From: Paramicrobacterium fandaimingii | GTDB taxonomy: Bacteria; Actinomycetota; Actinomycetes; Actinomycetales; Microbacteriaceae | DNA length: 64,000 nucleotides | Assembly: GCF_011751745.2 (NCBI RefSeq) | Contig: NZ_CP061170.1 | Coordinates: 2,418,001-2,482,000 of the forward strand | Reading direction: 5' to 3' | Part shown: positions 41,134-50,109 of the stretch, piece after piece | Layout: the number at the start of each line of letters is the position of its first letter | How positions within the stretch are numbered: the first letter of the stretch is position 1 | Notes under the pieces: generated by a model | The model's database searches: none | Told to the model about the DNA's origin: nothing | The model's input: the letters and a program-made list of their open reading frames with translations, nothing else | Position numbers and translations under genes: made by a program

Positions 41134-41607
41134 TTACGCGTCGATGCCGAGTTCGCGGCGCAGTGCCGCGACGTGGCCATCTGCGTGCACGTTGTACTCC
41201 GCGCGCGAGACCACGCCGGCCTTGTCGATCACGATCGTCGATCGCAGAATGCCAACCATCGCCGTGCCGTTGATGACCTTCTCACCCCAGGCGCCGTACT
41301 CCTTGGCGGTCGCTGCGCCGGCATCCGAGAGCAGTGGGAAGGTGAGGTCGTGGTTCTTGGCGAACGAGGCGATGCTCTCCACCGGGTCGGCCGAGATGCC
41401 GATCACGTCGTAGCCGGCTCCGCGCAGCGAGGCCAGGTTGTCGCGAAAGTCGCACGCTTCCGTCGTGCACCCTGGGGTCTCTGCCTTCGGGTAGAAGTAC
41501 ACAACGACGTCGCTTCCACGGTAGCTGCTGAGTGTCACGTCAGTGCCCTCGGCGTTGGGCAGCGTGAAGTCGGGTGCGGTGTCACCGGTTGTGAGCTGTT
41601 TCGTCAT
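41134..41607 (-). CDS. bcp: Thioredoxin-dependent peroxiredoxin, Bcp type
   Basis: A 157-residue atypical peroxiredoxin. The peroxidatic Cys lies in 'VVYFYPKAETPGCTTEACDF' (P-x-x-x-T-x-x-C form) with the resolving Cys five residues later (CTTEAC), and 'VIGISADPVESIASFAKNHD' follows. ATG 41607 is preferred over 41613 because AAAGGAG is six bases before it. It reduces peroxides with thioredoxin. Placed beside the uricase operon it could remove the H2O2 released by uricase, although it is a separate transcription unit. Confidence 0.92.
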   Translation of the reverse strand: MTKQLTTGDTAPDFTLPNAEGTDVTLSSYRGSDVVVYFYPKAETPGCTTEACDFRDNLASLRGAGYDVIGISADPVESIASFAKNHDLTFPLLSDAGAATAKEYGAWGEKVINGTAMVGILRSTIVIDKAGVVSRAEYNVHADGHVAALRRELGIDA

Positions 41608-41654
41608 TGACATCTCCTTTATGCGTTCATGAATACGGCGCGCGTACGCGCGAT

Positions 41655-42551
41655 TTACGTGGATGGGGCCGAAACGTGAAACGCGTCGGCAAGTTCCGCG
41701 ATCTTTCGAGCACGCCCGAGTCGTGGCAGGTCGCTGCCGTCGCGAATGACGCCGCCGCGAGCCTCGAAGTCGGCGAGAAACCCGTTCGCCCAGCCGACAT
41801 CGGTCGGGGTGGGGCTGATCACCTCGTTGATCACTGGCACCTGCTCCACGTCGAGGCAGAGCTTTCCCGTCATACCCATGCTGACTGTCGTTCCCGACTG
41901 CTCGCGCAGCACGGGGTGGCTCGAGCCGACGGTGGGCCCGTCGATGGGTCCGGGGAGGTTGCCGCAGCGGCTGGCGACGACGAGCTTCGCACGCGGGTAG
42001 GCCATCGCCTCTTTGTCTGCAGACATCCCGGTGTCGCGGCGAAAGTCTCCGCTGCCGAACGCCAGGCGAAACGCGCCCTCGGCACGGGCGATGTCGGTCG
42101 CCGCCTCAATGCCGATGGCCGATTCAACGAGCGCGATCACGGGCAGCGTTGTGCCGAGCCGCTCATACGTCTCTTCCACCTGCTGCGGGCTCTCTGTCTT
42201 CGCGAGCATGACGCCCTGCAAGCCGGCAACATCGCGCAGCGCGGCGAGGTCATCGGCCCAGAACTCCGTTGTGGCGTCATTCACACGCACCCAGGCTTCG
42301 CCGCCCGAGCTCAGCCATTCGACGACGGCGTTGCGCGCGGCCGGCTTGCGTGACGGATCGACGGCGTCTTCGATGTCCAGAATGATCCCGTCCGCTGCGC
42401 TGCGGTCGGCGTCGCTGAAGACCTCGGGCTTGGTGGCAGGAACGAGCAGCCACGAGCGCGCAAGCTTTGCCGGAACCGTCCGCGTTCGGCGCACCGCCGC
42501 CGCGCCCTCGCCAGACGTCGTTGCGACAGCCTCGTCTACCTGTGAACTCAT
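41655..42551 (-). CDS. HpcH/HpaI aldolase/citrate lyase beta-subunit-like protein
   Basis: A 298-residue CitE-like protein. 'ARSWLLVPATKPEVFSDADR' and 'DGIILDIEDAVDPSRKPAAR' (metal-binding D-x-E-D), 'EAWVRVNDATTEFWADDLAA' (Arg/Asn), 'LPVIALVESAIGIEAATDIA' (Glu) and 'LAFGSGDFRRDTGMS' (Asp) follow the family order. Such single-gene CitE homologues cleave malyl-CoA, citramalyl-CoA or act as malate synthase-like enzymes. A glyoxylate-related role fits its position next to urate genes. The upstream gap has a near-perfect dyad TTCCACA-A-TGTGAAA at 42573-42587, similar to IclR-type sites. Confidence 0.88.
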   Translation of the reverse strand: MSSQVDEAVATTSGEGAAAVRRTRTVPAKLARSWLLVPATKPEVFSDADRSAADGIILDIEDAVDPSRKPAARNAVVEWLSSGGEAWVRVNDATTEFWADDLAALRDVAGLQGVMLAKTESPQQVEETYERLGTTLPVIALVESAIGIEAATDIARAEGAFRLAFGSGDFRRDTGMSADKEAMAYPRAKLVVASRCGNLPGPIDGPTVGSSHPVLREQSGTTVSMGMTGKLCLDVEQVPVINEVISPTPTDVGWANGFLADFEARGGVIRDGSDLPRLGRARKIAELADAFHVSAPST

Positions 42552-42865
42552 TCGTCAAACCCACCTTGCTACTTCCACAATGTGAAAGCTAAATATTGCT
42601 TATTGAAAAGATTATGACGCGGTGGCGCCATTGTCAATCACGCGGAGCGGGTTCGCCCCACCGGATGCTGCGGGGCCGAGCCCTCGCATATAAAGGGTAC
42701 GTCGCGCCGCGTGAGCGCCGGGCGCACGCGGCCGTTCTCCGCGCCGAATTCTGACTGGCCACATCCGACGGCCGAAAATGCTCTGCTGCGGGAGCGAATG
42801 TAACCCGCCGCTCTTTCCAAAACCGGGCGTGGGGGCGTAAACCGATGGGGAGGAAGGAAGTTCAT

Positions 42866-43372
42866 ATGCACGGTTTCGTCAGGGTCCTCTCCCTCGCATC
42901 ATTGATCTGCGCCGCACTCATTCTCGGGCTCACTCTCACCCATGTTCTGCAGGCACCGGGAAGTCGCACACTGTCGGGTGCTGAGTGGCTCGCCGTTCAG
43001 CACACGTTCTACGGCGGATTCGCCATTGTCGGCGGCATCGCCGAGGTCGTGGGTCTCATCACATCGGCGACGCTCGCCGTCATCTCGTGTGCTCGCCGCA
43101 CGCCCGCCGCTGCCGTCGCGCCACTCATCGCAGCACTCTGCTTCCTCGGAACGCTGCTGGTGTTCTGGTTCGGCAACCGCCCGGTCAATGCACACGTTGC
43201 CATCTGGACGCCAGAAACACTGCCATCCGACTGGTCTCTGTACCGCGACAGCTGGGAGACCGCGCACGCCCTCTCGGCCGGGCTCGGCGCTATCGCGTTC
43301 CTGACGCTCGCAATCGCACTTATCTGGCGAACGGCTCCGCATGCAGGAAAAGCTGACTCGCCCAGTTTTTAG
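42866..43372 (+). CDS. Hypothetical membrane protein (DUF1772-like)
   Basis: A 168-residue protein with four predicted membrane helices: residues about 3-24 ('VLSLASLICAALILGLTLTH'), 47-75, 83-103 and 137-160. The pattern of an N-terminal helix, 'WLAVQHTFYGGFAIVGGIAE' and a late short helix resembles DUF1772-type small membrane proteins. GGAAGGAAG precedes ATG 42866; the frame reaches back to 42845, but that start lacks a site. Function is unknown. Its stop overlaps the end of a small convergent gene by four bases. Confidence 0.75.
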   Translation: MHGFVRVLSLASLICAALILGLTLTHVLQAPGSRTLSGAEWLAVQHTFYGGFAIVGGIAEVVGLITSATLAVISCARRTPAAAVAPLIAALCFLGTLLVFWFGNRPVNAHVAIWTPETLPSDWSLYRDSWETAHALSAGLGAIAFLTLAIALIWRTAPHAGKADSPSF

Positions 43373-43536
43373 GCTAATTGCAGCGACACGCAGGGCTGGC
43401 CTCTACCGACATTGGCGGTGTCACTGTCGCCAACCACAGCTTGCGCACTCTGTTGCACGAGAGCAATGACGCCGATGCACATCAGCACGGCCACTAAACA
43501 CCCAATGATGACAACGAGCGACTGTTCCTTGGTCAC
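43369..43536 (-). CDS. Small single-span membrane protein
   Basis: A 55-residue frame starting at GTG 43536: a short charged N-terminus (TKEQS), one hydrophobic helix (residues about 7-28, 'LVVIIGCLVAVLMCIGVIAL'), then a polar tail 'VGDSDTANVGRGQPCVSLQL'. The clean N-in transmembrane layout and the regular third-base G/C use suggest a real gene. GAGGAG lies upstream but rather far (about 15 bases). The tail overlaps the convergent gene end by four bases. No family is recognised. Confidence 0.45.
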   Translation of the reverse strand: MTKEQSLVVIIGCLVAVLMCIGVIALVQQSAQAVVGDSDTANVGRGQPCVSLQLA

Positions 43537-43664
43537 GGCTGCTTCTCACTCCTCTTCCCGGCGAAACCTGAATTGGGTCTACTTGAGAGAGGGGAAGAGG
43601 CGCGCATTATGACGCGAGTTTCGCCACAGCTTTGCACGGCCGTCAAACAGGTCGGCAGAGACGC

Positions 43665-43702
43665 AAAAGGTCCGAGACGAAAATTTTCGTCTCGGACCTT
43701 TT
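43665..43702 (-). terminator. Perfect-stem terminator of tRNA-Pro
   Basis: The 38 bases form a perfect palindrome with 19-bp arms, from AAAAGGTCCGAGACGAAAA (43665-43683) to its complement (43684-43702). In RNA the GC-rich stem GGTCCGAGACG closes on an AAAAUUUU loop and ends in UUUU. It is seven bases after the tRNA gene and works in either direction. Confidence 0.9.
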
Positions 43703-43708
43703 AATACG

Positions 43709-43782
43709 TCGGGGTGGCGGGATTCGAACCCACGACCTCCTCGTCCCGAACGAGGCGCGCTACCAAGCTGCGCCACACCCCG
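43709..43782 (-). tRNA. tRNA-Pro (anticodon CGG)
   Basis: The minus strand folds as a complete tRNA: acceptor CGGGGTG pairs with CACCCCG, the D-stem is GCGC/GCGC around AGCTTGGTA, the anticodon stem CCTCG/CGAGG holds the loop TTCGGGA (anticodon CGG), and the T-arm has GTGGG-TTCGAAT-CCCGC. The discriminator base is A. CCA is not encoded. Confidence 0.97.
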
Positions 43783-43844
43783 ATGTGGCTGAAAAGCCTC
43801 ACTCATCTTAGCCGATGAAAAGGGGGCATTGTCACATCGAGTCG

Positions 43845-44498
43845 TCACTCGGCACGCGCGTCGGCGCTCACAAGCTCCGTCGCGCCCTCGAGCTCAGCAC
43901 GCTTGCGCCGGGCTGCCTCACCAACGACGTCCGGTGCCATGGCCGACACCTGTTCCGTCAGCTCTTCTGCCGCCTGCGCAAGATTCTGCGCCGTGACCAC
44001 TCCGCCCGGCTCCCCCAGGCTCTCCCGCATGACCGCTGCGGACGCGGGGCTCAACCCGCCGTCGATGACGGCAAGCGAGATCGCGTGCCACCACGGAACG
44101 TCAACGACGATGTCGAGCGACTCCGCCTCAACGACACCACAGGCGTCGATGACGCGCTCCGACTCGTCGATCATCGCTCCGACACGTGCCAGCTGCTCGG
44201 CATCGCTGCGGCCAACCCCGGCAAGCGTCGATGCGTCGCCTGCTGAACGCTCGACGCCCTCGGCAGCGGCAATCGCGATGACGGCGTCGGCGGCCCGACG
44301 CAGTTGCCCCGCCTGCCACAGCAGCTGGTTCACGGCATCGTCCGGCATCTGACGCACGAGTTCCGAGACGTTGCCCACGGCGGGTCGTCGTCGCACTCCC
44401 CCGGCCCCGCCGAGGCCGGTGACGGCCGATGCCTCTGCTTGCGCATACACGCGAGACACCTTGTGGGCTGCGTTCTCGAGTCGGCTGAAGAGTTCCAT
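43845..44498 (-). pseudogene. Truncated DUF222 (13E12-type) protein without HNH domain
   Basis: A 217-residue reading frame that matches the N-terminal half of DUF222/13E12 repeat proteins: 'AAAEGVERSAGDASTLAGVG', 'SDAEQLARVGAMIDESERVI', 'PWWHAISLAVIDGGLSPASA' and 'VTAQNLAQAAEELTEQV'. Full-length members have about 400-550 residues and a C-terminal HNH nuclease; here the frame stops before it. The sequence then runs straight into the tRNA-Pro region, so truncation by recombination at the tRNA is likely. The promoter is of LexA-controlled, leaderless type. It may still be translated as a short protein. Confidence 0.65.
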
Positions 44499-44504
44499 GC
44501 GCCG

Positions 44505-44541
44505 ATAGTATCGAACACATCTTCGTAGAACAAGTGTTCGA
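44505..44541 (-). promoter_or_regulatory. LexA-controlled leaderless promoter (two SOS boxes)
   Basis: On the minus strand TTGTTC (44533-44528) and TACTAT (44510-44505) are 17 bases apart, and TACTAT is six bases before the ATG at 44498. TAGAAC-AAGT-GTTCGA (44526-44541) differs by one base from the actinobacterial LexA box TCGAAC-N4-GTTCGA. A second, weaker box TCGAAC-ACAT-CTTCGT lies at 44511-44526. They cover the -35 and the spacer. Confidence 0.75.
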
Positions 44542-44610
44542 CCTCAGGTTTAACCTCATACCGACAGGCGGTCAACTACCATAGAGCGACAGAGCGAAGC
44601 GAGGGAGCCG

Positions 44611-45072
44611 ATGCCTGCACAACCTGATTCCGCATTCCGAATTCTGGTGTTCAGCACAGACGGGGAGTCGGAGGCCCGACTTCGCACCGAGCTCCGTGCG
44701 CGCGTCGAGGCGGCATCTCTCCCCGCGAAAGTCATCGCCGAGAAGGGCGTCGTCACGGCGGCTGTCGATCTGATCATCGGGCTCAGCGCCGCCGACGTCG
44801 ATCGCGCTGCCCGCTTCCTCCCCGAGGGGGCAACTGTCGCGTTCACCGCCGCCGACCTCGCCGATGCGCTCTCCCCCACCGCGGGCATCGACAAGCGCTG
44901 GCTCGTCACCGATGCGCGACCGGCCTCCAATGGCGAGCCGCCCACGATCGAGAAACTCACGGATGCTGTCGCCCGCGCCCGCCGCAATGCACCATCACCC
45001 GGCGGCGAAGGTCTCGGCTACCGCGACCTCGGTGAAACGCTCGACCAGATCATCGACGGCCTGAGCCGCTAA
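44611..45072 (+). CDS. Hypothetical protein
   Basis: A 153-residue soluble protein without a recognised family. It begins 'MPAQPDSAFRILVFSTDGES', a beta strand typical of a Rossmann-like or receiver-like fold, followed by an Arg-rich helix, 'VTAAVDLIIGLSAADVDRAA' and a C-terminal helix ending 'LDQIIDGLSR'. GAGGGAG precedes the ATG. It is divergent from the LexA-controlled truncated gene, and the SOS boxes lie about 70 bases upstream, so co-regulation is possible. Codon use is like that of the neighbours. Confidence 0.6.
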   Translation: MPAQPDSAFRILVFSTDGESEARLRTELRARVEAASLPAKVIAEKGVVTAAVDLIIGLSAADVDRAARFLPEGATVAFTAADLADALSPTAGIDKRWLVTDARPASNGEPPTIEKLTDAVARARRNAPSPGGEGLGYRDLGETLDQIIDGLSR

Positions 45073-45334
45073 CAGCTCATTGCGATGAACCTCTTGGCCC
45101 GGATCTCGATCGAGTGCTGACAGCAATAGCAAACCACTCGTTGCATCTAACGTTGTACCCGGGAACACGGTCTCGCTCGGACGTTTAGGAATCTACCGTC
45201 GCTGTCTCGACTCGGGCTGGGCCGAAGATCTTCTACCGCTACCTGGGTCGATCAATCGGACTCAGCCTGAACGCCTCCTCACGATCCTCCGCTGCCCCTA
45301 TCCCGCAGGCGCGGTGAGACGTAGAGTCCGAAGC

Positions 45335-47758
45335 ATGGGTGAATTCAGCACATCCGAGTCCATCGAGACGCAGCCCGCTGGTGACCTCGCCGTCGTTGAT
45401 GCGTGGTGGCGTGCCGCCAACTACCTGAGCGCAGGCCAGATCTATCTGCAGAGCAACCCGCTGCTGCGACGCCCGCTCGAACCAGCCGACATCAAGCCGC
45501 GTCTGCTGGGTCACTGGGGTACCGCACCGGGTCTCAACCTCACCTACGCGCACCTCAACCGCATCATCGTGCAGCGCAAGCTTGAGATGCTCTTCGTCTG
45601 CGGGCCGGGCCACGGCGGAGCCGCCATGATGGCGAACGCCTGGCTCGACGGGTCGTACAGCGACCTCATGCCCGAGGTCGGACTCGACGTCGACGGACTC
45701 ACGACGCTGCTGCGCCAGTTCTCCTACCCGGGCGGCGTGCCCTCGCACGCGGCCCCCGAGACGCCGGGCTCCATCAACGAGGGCGGTGAGCTGGGCTACT
45801 CGCTCATGCACGCCTACGGAGCCGCGCTCGACAACCCCGACCTCACCGTCGCGTGTGTCATCGGCGACGGCGAAGCCGAGACGGGCCCGCTCGCCGCATC
45901 GTGGCGCGCGCACAATTACCTCGACCCGGCCAAGGACGGCGCTGTGCTGCCGATCCTCCACCTCAACGGCTACAAGATCGCCAGCCCCACTCCCCTGGCG
46001 CGCATCCCGAGCGACGAGCTCATCTCGTTCTTTCACGGGCACGGCTACGACCCGCTCTTCATCGACGGCGAAGCGGGTGCTCCGCACGAGGTGCACCCGC
46101 ACATGGCGCAGACTCTCGACCTCGCGTTTGACCGCATCGCCGAGATCCAAACCGAGGCGCGCGAAAACGCGAGCTCCCAGCCGGAGCGCGAACGGCGCTG
46201 GCCCGTCATCATCCTGCGCACGCCCAAGGGCTGGACGGGCCCGGCAACCGTCGACGGCCAGCAGATCGAGGGCACCTACCGCGCTCACCAGGTGCCGCTT
46301 CCCGAGGTGCGCGAAAACGCCGAGCACCGAGCCCAGCTCGAGCAGTGGCTGCGCTCCTACAACCCAGACGAGCTGTTCACCGAGACGGGCGCGCCGTCTC
46401 CGAGCCTCGCGGCAATCAGGCCGACCGGGCCCCTTCGCATGAGCGACTCGCCGCACGTGCACGGCGGCATTAAGACGCCGCTCATGTTTCCAACGCTCAC
46501 GCCATACGCCGTCGAGACGACGCACGACCCGATCGGCACAGCGGGCGCCACCGGGACATTCGGCCCGTGGCTCTCGCAACTCATGTGCCAGAACCCGGGC
46601 ATCATGCGCCTGTTCGGGCCAGACGAGGTCGAGTCGAACCGCCTGGGCGCCGTCTTCGAGGGCACCGATCGCAGCTGGGCGTCCAGCATCATCGACACCG
46701 ACACGCACCTCGCCGCGCACGGGCAGGTGATCGAGGCGCTCAGCGAGCACCTCATGCAGGGGATGCTCGAGGGCTACCTGCTCACCGGGCGCCACGGACT
46801 GCTCACCTCCTATGAGGCGTTCATCCACATCGTCGACTCCATGTTCAACCAGCACGCGAAGTGGCTCGAGGCCTCGCGCGCCATCCCCTGGCGCCAGCCG
46901 ATCGCCTCGCTCACCTACCTGCTCTCCTCGCACGTGTGGCGACAAGACCACAACGGGTTCTCGCATCAAGACCCCGGCTTTCTCAATGTGGTCGTCAACA
47001 AGCAGTCCGACGTCGTGCGCGTCTACCTCCCGCCCGACGCCAACACGCTGCTCGTCACCATGCGGCACGTGTTCGGCACCCACAGTCGTGTCAACGCCGT
47101 TGTCGCCGGCAAGAACGAGCAGCCTGCATGGCTCAGCCTCGACGAGGCGACAGACCACGTGCGCGCCGGCCTCTCCATCTGGCCGTGGGCCGGCCATGAG
47201 CCAGGGCTCGATCTCGACGACCCGGCATCGTCAACACCCGACGCCGTCATCGCGTGCGCCGGCGACGTCCCCACCATCGAGGCAATCGCCGCCGCTCAGC
47301 TCGTGCACGAACGCTTCCCCGACCTCACACTGCGCCTCGTCAACGTCGTCGATCTCATGCGCCTCCCCGACCCGGCGCACCACCCGCACGGGCTCCCAGG
47401 CGAAGACTTCAACGCGCTGTTCACCACAGACCAGCCGGTGATCTTCGCCTTCCACGGCTACCCGTCGCTCATCCACCAGCTCACGTACAAACGAGCGAAC
47501 CACGCGCAGCTGCACGTGCACGGCTTCAAAGAACGCGGAACGACGACAACACCGTTCGACATGGTCAACCTCAACGACCTCGATCGCTACGATCTCGCCA
47601 GCGACATCGTTGCGCGCACCACCAACGTTGCCGATCCGGATGCCGCTGAGGCAGCCATCCGCGAGTGGCAGCAGGCGCGCACCGACGCCCGCGACTACGC
47701 ATACTCACACGGCGAAGACCCGCCGTGGATCACGAACTGGGAGTTCCGCCGCCGCTAG
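45335..47758 (+). CDS. xfp: Phosphoketolase (xylulose-5-phosphate/fructose-6-phosphate)
   Basis: An 807-residue thiamine-diphosphate enzyme that splits xylulose-5-P or fructose-6-P with phosphate to acetyl-P and a sugar phosphate. Landmarks: 'WWRAANYLSAGQIYLQSNPL', 'LLGHWGTAPGLNLTYAHLNR' (substrate His), 'VCGPGHGGAAMMANAWLDGS', 'IGDGEAETGPLAASWRAHNY' (TPP motif), 'FLNVVVNKQSDVVRVYLPPD' and 'DVPTIEAIAAAQLVHERFPD'. ATG 45335 is preferred; the frame extends to a GTG at 45314. Neither has a strong ribosome site. It is monocistronic. The open frame on the opposite strand is an artefact of GC-rich codons. Confidence 0.95.
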   Translation: MGEFSTSESIETQPAGDLAVVDAWWRAANYLSAGQIYLQSNPLLRRPLEPADIKPRLLGHWGTAPGLNLTYAHLNRIIVQRKLEMLFVCGPGHGGAAMMANAWLDGSYSDLMPEVGLDVDGLTTLLRQFSYPGGVPSHAAPETPGSINEGGELGYSLMHAYGAALDNPDLTVACVIGDGEAETGPLAASWRAHNYLDPAKDGAVLPILHLNGYKIASPTPLARIPSDELISFFHGHGYDPLFIDGEAGAPHEVHPHMAQTLDLAFDRIAEIQTEARENASSQPERERRWPVIILRTPKGWTGPATVDGQQIEGTYRAHQVPLPEVRENAEHRAQLEQWLRSYNPDELFTETGAPSPSLAAIRPTGPLRMSDSPHVHGGIKTPLMFPTLTPYAVETTHDPIGTAGATGTFGPWLSQLMCQNPGIMRLFGPDEVESNRLGAVFEGTDRSWASSIIDTDTHLAAHGQVIEALSEHLMQGMLEGYLLTGRHGLLTSYEAFIHIVDSMFNQHAKWLEASRAIPWRQPIASLTYLLSSHVWRQDHNGFSHQDPGFLNVVVNKQSDVVRVYLPPDANTLLVTMRHVFGTHSRVNAVVAGKNEQPAWLSLDEATDHVRAGLSIWPWAGHEPGLDLDDPASSTPDAVIACAGDVPTIEAIAAAQLVHERFPDLTLRLVNVVDLMRLPDPAHHPHGLPGEDFNALFTTDQPVIFAFHGYPSLIHQLTYKRANHAQLHVHGFKERGTTTTPFDMVNLNDLDRYDLASDIVARTTNVADPDAAEAAIREWQQARTDARDYAYSHGEDPPWITNWEFRRR

Positions 47759-48118
47759 ACACTATCGAATTCATCGGGAAATCAACTATGCAAGAATCCG
47801 ACGATCTCAGATGATGTTTGCTCTCGACTATATGCGTGGGCGTCGCCATATCTGCCTCCCGGAAAGTAACTAGATTCGTCATTCACGATACGTAGCTAGT
47901 GTTCTCGAATGATTAGCCATATATTCACTCAAGGCAGAGAATCGACCCGCGAATACTAATGAGTAGGTTCACGTGCGAGAGCTTGTCAGTTCCAAGTGAC
48001 GTCTGATCTGGCTCCCAATAGCGGGACTTTCGACTGACCTTTGTAGCCTTTGCCCCCTCGAAGGGGTATGTCCCTGGTCGTCAACAGCAGATACGTTGTT
48101 TTCGATAAGGAGTGGAAT
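47759..48118. other. Non-coding AT-richer stretch before the nuclease gene
   Basis: No coding frame of credible composition, no hairpin with a T-run and no repeat was found here. The base composition drops sharply compared with the phosphoketolase gene (many ATA, TAT and AAT triplets), marking the left edge of the accessory region. AAGGAG at 48107-48112 belongs to the next gene. Confidence 0.6.
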
Positions 48119-50109
48119 ATGCGCATAGAGCAAGTCAAGATAGAGAACTTTCGAAGTCACAGTTCCACAATCATTGATTTCGATGACTATACGGCCCTGA
48201 TCGGAGCCAACGGTGCTGGCAAGTCTTCTGTCTTCTACGCTCTCAAATGGTTCTTTGACGGCGGAGTCCTAACTGAGGCGGACATCCATTCGGCCGCGCG
48301 GAGTGGCAATGAGCCAGTCAAAGTTTCTGTCAGTGTCAAGTTCACCGAGCTAACCACTGCCGACAAAAGTCGTCTAGGTGAATATGCGCGCGGTAAGTCT
48401 GCCCATTTTTCTCGATTCTGGTCCTCTGACGACGAGAAATCAAAGGTTGTCGGAAACTCAATTGCTGGACCAGGGTTCCCGGACGTGCGCCGAGAGACTC
48501 GTGTCACGTTCAAACGAAAAGAGTATTCGAACCTGCGCAAAGAGATCCCAGATCTACCCCCACTACAAGGTTCCGCTGGCGTCGCAGAAATAGATCAGGC
48601 GCTTGCCGATTGGGAGAGCTCGCCCCAGAACGCAGAAAAGCTGTCGCCCATAAATCATTCTGATGCAAACCATCTCTTTGGAATCAACGGGAAAAACGTA
48701 ATTGGCGAGTGGTCCAATTCATTTTGATCCCCGCTGCCACTGATATCTCAGCGAACGTAGGCACCTCAAGTAAGGGGTCTACGTTAACCGAACTCATTGG
48801 AGCTGTCACCAATGCAGCGGGCACCAAAGCTCGTGCGGAGTGGGCGGCCAAGTACGCCAACGCACTCGAAGAACTCAACACGAGCATTCAGGCTGGCGTC
48901 CAAGACGCTACCGCGCACCATGCGAGGCGAATCAACGCGCGACTATCAACTATGATTCCTGAGGCCGAGGTCGAGTTTGTCACCGAAGTCCCAGATTGGA
49001 CCCCAAAAGGGGATCCGAGCGTGTCGACGCGTATCACGTTGGGTGATATCTCGAACGATTTGAAAAACCAAGGGCACGGTACTCAACGTGCTGTGATGAT
49101 TGCCATGTTCCAATCTCTCGCGCCGGACGAGGCATCGGCAACTTTAGATTCTCCTCAAGCTGACGGCGAGACCGACAATGATTACAAGGATCGACTGAAC
49201 GAAATCGTTCAGCAGCTCCCCACTTTAATAGTGTGCATTGAAGAACCGGAGATCTACCAGCACCCCATCCGCGCCCGAGCGTTCGCCCGAGTTCTGGCGG
49301 AACTCGCCGAGCGGCAATCAGTTCAAATAGCTGTGGCCACACACAGCCCGTATTTCGTCGCTCCGATGCAATTTGCTCACCTAAGACGGCTGAGCCTTAC
49401 ATCTAGCAAAACCACCGTTCACTCTGTCACGCTCCACGAAGCAGCCAAGAACTCTAATGTCGCGGTCGAAAAATTCCGATCCACGATCGAAAGACATCTT
49501 CCTTCCGTGTTCTCTGAGGGGTTCTTTGCGGACAAGGTTGTACTCGTTGAAGGTGACACCGACAAGGTGTGCATAGAGGGCATTTCGGAGGCACTTACTA
49601 TGCCTCTTGACCTATCGGGTGTCGCCGTGATTCATGTTGGCGGAAAGAATGAATTGAAAATGGCGTACGCAATCCTCGATGCGCTCGACGTACCAACGTA
49701 CCTAATTGTCGATGGTGACGCTGACGGGGCATCGAGAAGACACAAAAATGGAACACAAGAACTTGAAAAAGCTAGGGCTTCAAACGGAAGCCAAACTAGC
49801 GAAATCCTCTCGTGGCTCCCCGCAAGCATCCCACATTCAGGCAACTTGCCATATTCGTTCGGAGACCCAACACTCATCACAAGCTCATCCACGGTTTGGC
49901 GAGACGATCTCGAGTCTGAACTCGAAAACTGGCCATCGTTCATGGCCGAACTCGCCAACGCAGGGGGCGCACTTCGCCAGAAGAAGGTTTTCACCTACCG
50001 GGCGGCAGTCCTGAACTCTAACGCGACCGACATGCCGAAGAATCTTGCCGAAGTCGTTCGGGCAATTCACGAACTCACCGCTGACGGTGACGCTGTGCAA
50101 TTCATCTAG
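48119..50109 (+). pseudogene. OLD-family ATP-dependent endonuclease (AAA + TOPRIM), frameshifted
   Basis: AAGGAG and ATG 48119 open an SMC/AAA-type ATPase: 'MRIEQVKIENFRSHSSTIID' and Walker A 'IGANGAGKSS'. The first frame stops at 48727; the sequence goes on in another frame from about 48709 with 'VQFILIPAATDIS', 'LKNQGHGTQRAVMIAMFQSL' (signature), 'PTLIVCIEEPEIYQHPIRAR' (Walker B), 'IAVATHSPYFVAP' (H-loop), and a TOPRIM domain 'KVVLVEGDTDKVCIEGISEA' with 'LIVDGDADGAS' (Glu and D-x-D). One missing G in TGGTCC near 48711-48713 would join the two parts into about 663 residues, the family's size. OLD nucleases defend against phage; no GajB-type helicase is next to it. Low-GC codons indicate transfer. 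Confidence 0.8.

Noticed and set aside
43412..43612. 66-codon plus-strand frame near tRNA-Pro
   Set aside because: It is antisense to the 55-residue membrane-protein frame, which has a convincing transmembrane helix; the plus frame has no recognisable feature.
45239..47197. Long open frame (652 codons) on the minus strand
   Set aside because: It lies wholly antisense to the phosphoketolase gene and has the Arg/Val/His-rich composition of an antisense GC-rich shadow; no family motif is visible.
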